DNA of 64,000 nt from Clostridium fungisolvens (GTDB lineage: Bacteria; Bacillota; Clostridia; Clostridiales; Clostridiaceae). The notes under the pieces are model-generated. The model searched no databases and was not told where the DNA came from. It worked only from the letters and a program-made list of their open reading frames with translations. Positions 16,683 through 25,365 of this stretch are shown one piece after another (the stretch's first letter is position 1; the number at the start of each line of letters is the position of its first letter). The DNA is taken from assembly GCF_014193895.1 (NCBI RefSeq), contig NZ_BLZR01000001.1, positions 4,216,001-4,280,000 of the forward strand, in the 5' to 3' direction. Position numbers and translations under genes: made by a program.

Positions 16683-18654
16683 ATATAAATTCCTCCACAA
16701 CTCTAGAAATTTCTTCTGAACTTTTTATGCTTTTTAAGAATTTTACATTGCTACTATCATCAATAAAATTGTATAGGTTTCTCATCCATTTCCTTGATTT
16801 TTCTCTGTCCGCTTCACTTATGCATAGTAGAAAAATCATTTCTACATTTTCATTTCCCCAACATATAGGATGATCCAATATACTGATAGCAAAGCATGAG
16901 CGTTTAACCAGAGCTACTTCACCATGAGGTATTGCAACCCCACCTCCTATTGCTGTGCTATATATCTTTTCTCGTTCTAACACACTGTAAACGTATTCAT
17001 TGTCTACATATTTGCTGTTAACTAAATCAGTACATATTTCTTTTATCAATAATTCTTTGCTTTCTACAGAACCTCGTACCTTTATTAGGCTTTTATCTAT
17101 AATTGGATATGTTTCATCATTTTTGCTTTTATTACTATAAACATTATCAATAAAAATTCCTAATCTTCTAATATCGTTTTGATTAAGTAATGGGCTAATC
17201 ATTAGTTTAGGTCTATTTACTTCTACTGGAACTGTAGATATAACTATATCTATGTCTTTCAAGCTTCTCTGCTTTAACTCGATGATAGATATTACATCGA
17301 TAATCTCTATTTGTCTGAAGCTCTTCTCAAGCCTAGCTGCAATAAATTGAGAGGTCCCTATACCACTAGCACAAACTATTAATGCTTTTAGTGGATTTTT
17401 GTTACGTTCAACTGATGCTGCTAGATGAAGACATATATATCCTATTTCTTCATCTGGCATTTTTACACTCAGATATTTTTCAAATACAGTGCTTGTCATC
17501 CAAGCAACTCCATATATTTCAATGTAATTTTCCTTTATCTCTTTAAGCATTGGATTTCTTAAGGCAAGATCATATTTTAATCTATTTATTGTGGGGCGCA
17601 GATGTAAAATCAGCCCATTTAACAGTTGTTTATCGTTACTTAAATTCATATGAAGGGCTCTCTCTGCAATACTAATTATCTCCCTAGCCATTATTACTGC
17701 TAGTTCGCTATCACCCTGACCTTCCAAGGCAATCGTTAGATTTTCGCTTTTCCCTTCAAGAAGTTTTGTACCTAAAATATGAAGAAGTATATATCCTATT
17801 TCAGATTCAGGCAGTTTTATCTTAAATGACTCTTCAATTTCTTCTGCTATCTGCCTTGCTTCCTCATACTCCTCATTTTCCTTCAAACTATTTAGCATTT
17901 CCTCAGAGAGCTTTACATCTTTTCCTTCTTTTAGTCTTTTGATTGATATTGCTATATGCATAATTAAGCTGACAAAAGCTTCATCCGAAAATTTAAACTC
18001 TAATTTTTTTTCTGCCTTCGTGATTATATTTTCTAAAAGCCTATAATCAATATTTACTAACTCTTTTAATTTTGAAATAGACTTATAATCGATCTTCCTC
18101 TCGCATTCATCATAAAGAAGTTCTTTAAGTTCTTCGTAACCTTTATTGCTTGTCAATGCTAATAGGTTTGCAATAGCTTTTCTCCACCCCTCTTCATTGC
18201 CAATAATCTCGACACCATAACTTGGTTTCTTTTTTAAAGTTAGATTGAACTTAGAAAGCCATTCCTCAACTTTCTCTAAATCTTTCTGAACAGTAACTCG
18301 ACTTACGTATAAACTTTGAGATAATTCTTTCACTGCAATAGGTTCTTTACTTATAAATAATTGTTTTAAAATATAGTTCAATCTATCCTCTGGAGAAAAT
18401 GGTTCTATATAGCTATTATCTTCTTTTAAAGTTTCTTCAAGTCTCAGTTTTCTTTCTTCTAATCCCTCGATAATAATCCCTACCCCTGGTTTTTTAGTAA
18501 GCTTCAAATTGGCTTCGTCAACAATCTGTTGGATTTTAGGAAAGTCATTTCTAATGGTCTTATTTGATACATTAAGATTCTGTGCAATAAAATCTACAGA
18601 TACGGGGCAATTACTTTTTAATAACAAATCCACTATTTTATAAACCCTGTCCAT
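16669..18654 (-). CDS. PRD-containing PTS-controlled transcriptional activator (MtlR/LicR type)
   Basis: A 661-residue modular regulator. Order: N-terminal helix-turn-helix (about 1-60, VSVDFIAQNLNVSNKTI), second HTH near 85-150 (VKELSQSLYVSRVTVQKDL), two PRD domains (about 190-400; His in MHIAISIKRL and in LHLRPTINRL), an EIIB-like domain with LIVCASGIGTSQFIAARL near residue 420, and an EIIA-like C-terminus with GGGVAIPHGEVAL near residue 565. This layout is that of MtlR/LicR activators, whose activity depends on phosphorylation by HPr and EIIB. It is the first gene of the PTS operon and most likely controls it. AAAGGTG precedes the ATG. Confidence 0.92.
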   Translation of the reverse strand: MDRVYKIVDLLLKSNCPVSVDFIAQNLNVSNKTIRNDFPKIQQIVDEANLKLTKKPGVGIIIEGLEERKLRLEETLKEDNSYIEPFSPEDRLNYILKQLFISKEPIAVKELSQSLYVSRVTVQKDLEKVEEWLSKFNLTLKKKPSYGVEIIGNEEGWRKAIANLLALTSNKGYEELKELLYDECERKIDYKSISKLKELVNIDYRLLENIITKAEKKLEFKFSDEAFVSLIMHIAISIKRLKEGKDVKLSEEMLNSLKENEEYEEARQIAEEIEESFKIKLPESEIGYILLHILGTKLLEGKSENLTIALEGQGDSELAVIMAREIISIAERALHMNLSNDKQLLNGLILHLRPTINRLKYDLALRNPMLKEIKENYIEIYGVAWMTSTVFEKYLSVKMPDEEIGYICLHLAASVERNKNPLKALIVCASGIGTSQFIAARLEKSFRQIEIIDVISIIELKQRSLKDIDIVISTVPVEVNRPKLMISPLLNQNDIRRLGIFIDNVYSNKSKNDETYPIIDKSLIKVRGSVESKELLIKEICTDLVNSKYVDNEYVYSVLEREKIYSTAIGGGVAIPHGEVALVKRSCFAISILDHPICWGNENVEMIFLLCISEADREKSRKWMRNLYNFIDDSSNVKFLKSIKSSEEISRVVEEFIYADK

Positions 18655-19041
18655 ATTTATTCACCTTTTGCCACAAGTAATGCGGCGTACCATTTTACAT
18701 TTATTACCACCTACAATCTTATTATAATTTTTCCACAGTCTAAATTCAACGTTTCAACTGCTCCATTTATTACCTCATCGATGTGGCAACATTTTATTAT
18801 CAAATATTTATATTTTCATTTGTACATTTGCTTTACCAAACCTTATTAGTATTGATAAAAAAGTAGCTGAAGCGACATTCTTAAGTGAGTTTTTTAACGC
18901 ATCTGCATTTTCGAATGCATATGAGGAAAATTTGGCAGGCGAATAAGTTTTATTTTTTACTGTCTAGCCATAAAAAACTTATACAAGCATTGTAATATTT
19001 AGGTTTAGCTACCTTAACAATTTTATAATTTTCTATACAGT

Positions 19042-19094
19042 AAAAAAGATACCCAAATCGAGCTCCCAGCCACTCTGATTCAGGTACCTTTTTT
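19042..19094. terminator. Bidirectional terminator-like hairpin between divergent regulators
   Basis: GATACCCAAATC pairs with GATTCAGGTACC (some G:U) around a 17-base loop, flanked by A6 on the left and T6 on the right, so it reads as a terminator on both strands. It lies upstream of both divergent genes, the PTS regulator and deoR. The flanking sequence also holds an inverted repeat TTTTTTACTGT (18954) and ACAGTAAAAAA (19037). The 748-bp gap 18655-19402 contains no other gene I can support. Confidence 0.65.
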
Positions 19095-19402
19095 AACCTA
19101 TGGACTTATGTGTTGCAAACATTAGTATTCTTACCATATAAGCAGAATTTATTCTTATTTATATGTTCTGCAGCTTAATTAACGTAATTATGTATGGATA
19201 ATTTGCATTATTCATTATTTGATTATTACTCTTTATTATTTAATCTTGTTCCAATGCCAATTGTTTATTACTGTAAGTATAACTTTTTTCTAAATTAGTG
19301 TAAAATAATCATATATACTAATTTTTATTTTTGTTTTGTAATAATATAATATTTGATCTAGCCGCTACTTTATATGTAGTTAAATAAGAGAGGTGTAGGA
19401 CT

Positions 19403-20164
19403 TTGTTTGCAGAAGAAAGATTAGATGAAATTATTAAAATATTAAATAGTGAAGGTAAATTGAAAGTTAAGGATCTAAGCATAAAATTCAATGTTACTGA
19501 AGATTGTATACGAAAAGATCTAAAAACATTAGAAAATCAAAGTTTATTAAAACGAACTTACGGAGGCGCTGTACAAGTAAGAGAGTCAGCAGAAGATATA
19601 GATGTTCTTATAAGAAAAGACGCAGATATAACCACTAAAACCATAATAGCACAAAAAGCGTTTAACCTTATAAATCATAGAGAGACTATTTTCTTAGATA
19701 TCTCTACAACTAATATAATACTTGCTAAATTGCTTGCTTCCAGCAACAAACAGATAACCATAGTAACAAATATGCTTGATATAGTGAATGTACTTTCGAA
19801 ACCTAATAATATTAGAGTTATTTGTACTGGTGGAATTCTAAATAGAAATCTAGATGGATTTACTGGAGCTCCTACTATTGAAATTATATCAAAATATAAA
19901 TTTGATAAATCCTTTATTGGAAGTTGTGGAATTGATGTATTTGACGAAAGTATTACAACATTTGATATTGATGATGGTATAACCAAGAGAGCAATTCTTG
20001 AATCTAGCAAAAAAAGTTATGTTGTTATGGAAGATTCTAAATTTCACATGGATGGAAATTATAAGTTTGCCTGTCTAAGTGATATAGATTGCATAATAAC
20101 AGAGAAGGCGCCAAAAGAAGAGGTTGAAAGTATATTATCTGATTTTAATATAGAAGTATTTTAA
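19403..20164 (+). CDS. DeoR family transcriptional regulator of sugar metabolism
   Basis: A 253-residue DeoR-type repressor. The N-terminal winged helix starts MFAEERLDEIIKILNSEG and has the recognition region VTEDCIRKDLKTLENQSLL; the DeoR signature continues with KRTYGGAV. The C-terminal ISOCOT-fold sensor has FLDISTTNIILAKLL and VICTGGILNRN, typical of sugar-phosphate binding. The start is TTG, matching the usual MFAEER start; AGGTG lies upstream. It is transcribed away from the PTS operon and ends at a shared terminator. It may sense a phosphorylated sugar delivered by the PTS; this is inference from position. Confidence 0.92.
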   Translation: MFAEERLDEIIKILNSEGKLKVKDLSIKFNVTEDCIRKDLKTLENQSLLKRTYGGAVQVRESAEDIDVLIRKDADITTKTIIAQKAFNLINHRETIFLDISTTNIILAKLLASSNKQITIVTNMLDIVNVLSKPNNIRVICTGGILNRNLDGFTGAPTIEIISKYKFDKSFIGSCGIDVFDESITTFDIDDGITKRAILESSKKSYVVMEDSKFHMDGNYKFACLSDIDCIITEKAPKEEVESILSDFNIEVF

Positions 20165-20193
20165 AGAGAGTTGTAGGAAACGTGTTGAAATTA

Positions 20194-20234
20194 AAGACTC
20201 CTTATATCTTTTAAGCAAGGGTATAAGGAGTCTT
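20194..20234. terminator. Bidirectional terminator between deoR and MCP gene
   Basis: A perfect 13-bp stem, AAGACTCCTTATA pairing with TATAAGGAGTCTT, between two convergent genes: deoR ends at 20164 on the plus strand and the chemoreceptor ends at 20241 on the minus strand. Confidence 0.85.
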
Positions 20235-20240
20235 ATTCGC

Positions 20241-21950
20241 CTATATTTTAAACTGATTTATAGCTTCAACCATACTTGTTGACATTGAAGAAAGTATTTG
20301 AGCTGATCTCGCCACTTCTTCAGATGAACTATTCATCTGCTCAGAAGAAGCTATAATCTCCTCTGACGAAGCTGAATTTTGCTCAGCAACTGCTGAGGTG
20401 CTACTTATCTTTGATATAATGTCACTTTTCTCAGTACTAACAGTCCCCATAGATTCTCTTACATTTTTCATCAATGGTATCACTTTTTCAACCATTTGTA
20501 TTATATCTTTAAAAGAAGTTATGGATTGATTTATTATATCTATTTGATCTGTAAATTCACTATTCACATCATTTGTTGTTGTTACTACTTCATTGGTCTC
20601 TTTAGAAATAACTCTTAATAAATTGTTTATCTCTGAAGATGCAGCTTTACTTTGCTCTGCTAGATTTCTTATCTCATTAGCCACTACAGAAAATCCTTTC
20701 CCAGCCTCCCCTGCTCTAGCAGCCTCAATGGCTGCATTTAGTGCCAATAGATTTGTTTGGTCAGCAACACTATTTATAAGAGATGTTATTGCATTTATTT
20801 CCTTTATATTAGTCCCTAGATGATCTATTTTTTTGGTAACACCATTAAAAGAATTGTTTATAGTCTTAACTGAGAATATAAGATTTTGCAATTGTTCATT
20901 ACTCACATTAGCCATAGACCCTACGACTTCAGTAATATCATTAACATCTTTAATAATGGAAGCCATGCTATCAATTTGTTCTCCGAACTCATTAACTATT
21001 TTAGCTATGCTAAGTAGTTCATCTGCCTGAGATGTTGATCCTAATGCGACTTCTTGTATTGATCCACTAACACCTTGAGAAGATGAGCTCATTTCCTCTG
21101 CCACTGCTGAAAGGGATACTGCGTGATTGTTTATCTTACTTGCATTTTCTTTTACATCACTTAATATTGAAGAAATAGAATCTACTGTAACAGCTAGTTC
21201 CCTTTTCATAATACCAAATTCACTGCTTTCATCTCTATCTATATCTATAGTCAAATCTCCTGAGGCCAAGACTTTTAATTGAGAAGTAAATATTTTTATT
21301 GATTTTTTTATGTAAGTTAATGTAACCATAGATATGATAACTATCACAATAGCTACAGCTATAGAAATTGCTATAAAAGTATTTCTTGTACTAGTAAATT
21401 GCTGCTGGCTTTGCTTACTAGTGGCATCAGATGACCTTTTTTCACTTGCAACGAGCTTGTCTATATTTTCTCCTACTAAAAGCCCGGCATTAGTATAATC
21501 ATTCATATATTCTTTTGACATTACTTGCCCAATTCTTCTTTGCTGTCTAAGTGGAGAAAACTTATCCATATACTTTTCATATGATTGCTTAAGTTCTGAT
21601 ATAAGCTTATCTTGTTCTGCTGTATTTTTTGAAGTCTGAAGCTTACTTAGCAAAGATATTATTTTACTATTGGTATCACTGACTGTCATTGCCATAGTCT
21701 CGTCATAAGGTTCAGCAATTATTTGTGAAATAATATTCTTCATACCATTGAAAGCACTATCTACATCAACCAATATTCTCATATTTTCCAATTCATTATT
21801 ATTAATTGATTTTAAATTATTATTTATTTTATATAAGTTGGATAATGAAATTACTCCTACAATTATTAAAGAAAGCACAGACATTGAACAAATTGCTAGT
21901 ATTCCTTGCACGGCTCTTGCATTCTTTAATTGATTTTCCTTCTTCTTCAT
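20241..21950 (-). CDS. Methyl-accepting chemotaxis protein (paralogue 1)
   Basis: A 569-residue transmembrane chemoreceptor. Order: TM1 near residues 13-36, an extracellular helical sensor of about 150 residues (4HB-type), TM2 near 190-212, HAMP near 213-265, and the cytoplasmic signalling domain whose hairpin tip is DQTNLLALNAAIEAARAGEA. The start at 21950 (MKKKENQ) is chosen because the earlier in-frame ATG at 21965 lies inside the GGAGG site that serves this ATG; this also makes the protein exactly as long as its neighbour at 22329. The two are clearly tandem duplicates. No cheA/cheW genes are nearby. The ligand is unknown. Confidence 0.94.
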   Translation of the reverse strand: MKKKENQLKNARAVQGILAICSMSVLSLIIVGVISLSNLYKINNNLKSINNNELENMRILVDVDSAFNGMKNIISQIIAEPYDETMAMTVSDTNSKIISLLSKLQTSKNTAEQDKLISELKQSYEKYMDKFSPLRQQRRIGQVMSKEYMNDYTNAGLLVGENIDKLVASEKRSSDATSKQSQQQFTSTRNTFIAISIAVAIVIVIISMVTLTYIKKSIKIFTSQLKVLASGDLTIDIDRDESSEFGIMKRELAVTVDSISSILSDVKENASKINNHAVSLSAVAEEMSSSSQGVSGSIQEVALGSTSQADELLSIAKIVNEFGEQIDSMASIIKDVNDITEVVGSMANVSNEQLQNLIFSVKTINNSFNGVTKKIDHLGTNIKEINAITSLINSVADQTNLLALNAAIEAARAGEAGKGFSVVANEIRNLAEQSKAASSEINNLLRVISKETNEVVTTTNDVNSEFTDQIDIINQSITSFKDIIQMVEKVIPLMKNVRESMGTVSTEKSDIISKISSTSAVAEQNSASSEEIIASSEQMNSSSEEVARSAQILSSMSTSMVEAINQFKI

Positions 21951-22202
21951 CACTTTATCCTCCAATTATATTGATATACTGCTTATCTACAAAACTTATA
22001 TTTTAAAATTTCCTAAACATAACCCACAAGAATTTTAAGTATATCAGCACATCATAGCTAACCGTTTACAAAAATCACCTTAACATAATTTTATATATAC
22101 GATTTTAGGATTAAAAGTAGATAAATTTTAGAATCAGGTGGTTTTTTTCAGAAATCACTCGATTTAGGTAGAAATAAATTTTTATAACTTCCTATAAAGT
22201 AA

Positions 22203-22274
22203 GAAAAAGCAGTCACTTATATGAGTGCTAGATGTTAAATGTATAACATCTAGAACCACAATAATAGTGACTGC
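22203..22274. terminator. Nested two-stem hairpin/terminator after MCP paralogue 2
   Basis: Outer stem GCAGTCACT/AGTGACTGC encloses an inner stem CTAGATGTTA/TAACATCTAG, giving a cruciform-like structure. On the minus strand the outer stem is followed by TTTTTCTT, so it can end the chemoreceptor transcript. The rest of the 378-bp gap 21951-22328 shows nothing else I can name. Confidence 0.75.
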
Positions 22275-22328
22275 TAATTACATTCTATTTTGACTATATT
22301 AAATCAATAAATTTATATTAAACAAAGC

Positions 22329-24038
22329 CTATATTTTAAACTTATTGATTGCTTCTACCATACTACCTGACATTTCAGAAAGGATCTGCGCTGACTCAGC
22401 AACTTCTTCAGATGAACTACTCATTTGCTCTGAAGATGCAGTTATCTCTTCTGCTGAAGCTGAATTTTCTTCTGCCACTGCTGATGCATTTCCTATTCTT
22501 CCTATAATCTCAGTCTTTTCAGAATCTATGTGTCCCATAGATTCACTTACTTCCTTCATTAAAGGTATTACTTTTTCAACTAGCTCTATGATATTTTTAA
22601 AGGAAACTATTGACTGGTCAATAACATTTATTTGTCCTGCAAACTCATCATTAACAACATTAGTAGTATTTACTACCTCATTTGTCTCTTTTGATATTAC
22701 TTCCAACAAATTGTTTATCTCTGTAGAAGATGATTTACTTTGTTCTGCTAATTTTCGTATTTCATCAGCTACTACTGCAAATCCCTTACCAGCCTCTCCA
22801 GCTCTTGCTGCTTCTATGGCAGCATTTAGCGCTAACAGATTAGTCTGATCAGCAATACTATTTATAAGAGAAGTTATACCATTTATCTCTTGTATATTAT
22901 CGCCAAGTTTATCTATCTTCTCAGCAACCTTACCAAAAGATTCGCTTATGGTCTTAACAGATAGTATAAGACTTTGTAACTGCTCATTGCTTAGATTTGC
23001 CATTGTACTTATAGTTTCAGTTGAACTATTTACATTCTTTACTGTTTTTGAAATACTTTCTATAGATTGTCCAAACTCATTAACAACGCCTGCAATGGTC
23101 ATTAATTCTTCCGCCTGTGATGTAGACCCTACTGCAACCTCTTGTATAGCATTGCTTACTTCTTGAGATGATGAAGTCATTTCCTCTGAAATTGCTGATA
23201 AAGATAGTGCTTGTTCATTCATCATTCCCGCATTTGACTTAACATCACCTAGGATACCTGATATAGCTCCTACAGTAACTGCTAGTTCTCTTTTCATTAT
23301 TCCAAATTCATTCTTTTCATCTCTATCTATATCCACTGTTAAATCTCCAGAAGCTACAACCTTTAATTGTTTTGTAAACTCCATAATGGATCTTCTTATA
23401 TACCATAATATAAACATAGATATAAAAGTAACCAAAACTACTACCCCTACAGAAATTGCTATAAAAGTAGTCTTAGTTGATAAAAATTGCTCCTCACTTT
23501 GCTTGCTTATAAGGTCAGCAGATTGTTTTTCACTATCTACGAGTTTTTCTATACTTGCACTAACTCCAGTTCCAACTTTAGTGTATTCATCCATATATGC
23601 TTTATCCATGACTTGTCCTGCTTTTCTTCTTTCAGCAAGAGGAGGGAACTTTTGCATATATTGATCGTAATATTCTTTCATATCACTTACTATCTTATTC
23701 TTATCTGCAGTATCACCAGATGTATTCAATTGATCTATTAAGTTTCTTATTTTCGTATCTGTATCCTTAACCGTTGTAACCATATTTTCATCATAAGGTC
23801 TATCTATTATTTTTGTAAGAACATTTCTCATACCATTAAAAGATCCATTAACATCTCCTAATATCTTTATATTCTTTAGCTCTTTCTTGTTAATAGCCTC
23901 CAGATTACTATTTATTTGGGACATATTTGTTAGTGAAACTATCCCCACAACTATCAAAGAAACAATTGCAATAAGCCATAGAGCCACTATTCCATGTACT
24001 ATCTTAACATTTTTAAATCTTTTTTCTTTCTTTCCCAT
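22329..24038 (-). CDS. Methyl-accepting chemotaxis protein (paralogue 2)
   Basis: A 569-residue chemoreceptor, tandem paralogue of the gene at 20241 with the same layout: TM1 near residues 13-36, a helical extracellular sensor with PPLAERRKAGQVMDKAYMDE, TM2 near 190-212, HAMP, and signalling tip DQTNLLALNAAIEAARAGEA. The signalling domains are close to identical in register, while the sensor regions differ more, as expected for duplicates that diverged in ligand. GGAGGAG precedes the ATG. The 184-bp gap to the AAC(3)-like gene on its upstream side shows no strong signal. Confidence 0.94.
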   Translation of the reverse strand: MGKKEKRFKNVKIVHGIVALWLIAIVSLIVVGIVSLTNMSQINSNLEAINKKELKNIKILGDVNGSFNGMRNVLTKIIDRPYDENMVTTVKDTDTKIRNLIDQLNTSGDTADKNKIVSDMKEYYDQYMQKFPPLAERRKAGQVMDKAYMDEYTKVGTGVSASIEKLVDSEKQSADLISKQSEEQFLSTKTTFIAISVGVVVLVTFISMFILWYIRRSIMEFTKQLKVVASGDLTVDIDRDEKNEFGIMKRELAVTVGAISGILGDVKSNAGMMNEQALSLSAISEEMTSSSQEVSNAIQEVAVGSTSQAEELMTIAGVVNEFGQSIESISKTVKNVNSSTETISTMANLSNEQLQSLILSVKTISESFGKVAEKIDKLGDNIQEINGITSLINSIADQTNLLALNAAIEAARAGEAGKGFAVVADEIRKLAEQSKSSSTEINNLLEVISKETNEVVNTTNVVNDEFAGQINVIDQSIVSFKNIIELVEKVIPLMKEVSESMGHIDSEKTEIIGRIGNASAVAEENSASAEEITASSEQMSSSSEEVAESAQILSEMSGSMVEAINKFKI

Positions 24039-24222
24039 ACTACTCCTCCAAATAAAATAAATTTAAAATAATGTAATTTCAAACCGACTTTAAAACTAAT
24101 GGAATTTTTTTACCAATCTTTTTTAAGTAATATTAATTATTAGTTATATTATCGTGTATTAATTAATTATATTGATAGTCAAAATATATTTTTTTGGAGT
24201 GGGAGCTAAATAATTATTTTAT

Positions 24223-25035
24223 TTATAGCATTTTATTTGCAATTCTATTTTTTTCAATCCACTTTACAGCATAATCTACTAAATCTCTTTGTCTAATGAA
24301 TCTTACAATTCCAATGCCAATAGGGGTCATTTTCACTTCATATTCCTTTTCAAAATCCCTACCTATATCTTCAAAATCTTCACCATCTACAGCTAGTGTC
24401 TCGTAAGTCACCCATTTCCTTTGTCCATCAACCATAATTGCACTACTGTTATATTCATTATGTTTACTATCATACTCAGCAATTGCATCTGCTAGATGGA
24501 GAGAAGTATTCTTATCATATCCAACACCTATTAACATTACATATCCATCCAAATCATATAGCTTATCTATAGGTGATCCTTTGCCAAATATATTGGATAA
24601 ATCATGATCTCTTGTCAAGAATTCCGCATTCTTTCCGACGGCTGCAAAAGATCTTACTGGATGGTCACTTCTTTGTGCATTTGGCCAAGTCCTAAACATT
24701 TCTGAAACTGCCCCCATTGTATTTGTAGGTGTAATCGCCTTATCATAAGCTGGCCAGTTATCTCTTATTATTTGGTACCACTCTACTGGTTCTTCCCAAT
24801 GCACTCCCATATTAGGATCGAGGTTTTTCCAGGTTTGAGTTGGCATCATAATAGTTCCTTCTTCTCCAACGGATTCTAATAGTGACTCTATTACAATTTG
24901 GGGTCCTCCACAGACAAAACCTAGACTCATTAATGATGTATGAACTATTATATTTTGTCCTTTTTTAACTCCTAATGCTTCAAATCCCTTTAATAAATCC
25001 TCTTTTAAAACAATCTTTCTGTTCTCAACTTCCAT
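24223..25035 (-). CDS. Aminoglycoside N(3)-acetyltransferase-like protein (AAC(3) family)
   Basis: A 270-residue member of the Antibiotic_NAT (AAC(3)/YokD) fold. Family blocks are IIVHTSLMSLGFVCGG near residue 29, GTIMMPTQTW near residue 60, the block beginning near residue 103 with TNTMGAVSEMFRTWP, RSDHPVRSFAAVG, and MLIGVGYDKNTSLHLADA near residue 167. These are shared by aminoglycoside acetyltransferases and by housekeeping acetyltransferases of unknown substrate. It uses acetyl-CoA in the cytoplasm. AAGGGGAG lies before the ATG. It is a single gene without other resistance or mobile sequences, so antibiotic resistance should not be assumed. Confidence 0.88.
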   Translation of the reverse strand: MEVENRKIVLKEDLLKGFEALGVKKGQNIIVHTSLMSLGFVCGGPQIVIESLLESVGEEGTIMMPTQTWKNLDPNMGVHWEEPVEWYQIIRDNWPAYDKAITPTNTMGAVSEMFRTWPNAQRSDHPVRSFAAVGKNAEFLTRDHDLSNIFGKGSPIDKLYDLDGYVMLIGVGYDKNTSLHLADAIAEYDSKHNEYNSSAIMVDGQRKWVTYETLAVDGEDFEDIGRDFEKEYEVKMTPIGIGIVRFIRQRDLVDYAVKWIEKNRIANKML

Positions 25036-25320
25036 TTTTACTCCCCTTCTATCTCATTACTACTTTAAGAATCGCTTGTGCTAACGCTTGCACATCTTCC
25101 CTGGTGTATATAAGCTATTAACAACTACACATAGTACATACTCAAGCTTACTTAGATTATTCTACTATTTCTCTACTTGAAACTTATCAACAAGGGATTT
25201 ACCACCTTCTAAAACCTTATTTTAAAACCCATATTACCATAATTACCCATGCATAACAATAATTTTGTTGACTTATCTATTTGCCAAAAGCTCTCTATTC
25301 GACTTTCATTTTAGTACAGC

Positions 25321-25356
25321 AAAAAAGGCCACAGCTTGTAGCTATGACCTTTGGTT
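25321..25356 (-). terminator. Terminator of the GH3-GH30 gene
   Basis: On the minus strand AAAGGTCATAGC pairs with GCTGTGGCCTTT, followed by a T-run, 10 bp after the stop codon of the giant glucanase gene. The remaining sequence from 25036 to 25320 is AT-rich and shows no further gene. Confidence 0.85.
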
Positions 25357-25365
25357 ATTTAATTC

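Noticed and set aside
24223..25035. Acquired aminoglycoside resistance gene
   Set aside because: The fold is AAC(3)-like, but many clostridial genomes carry chromosomal members of unknown substrate, and no mobile-element genes are adjacent.
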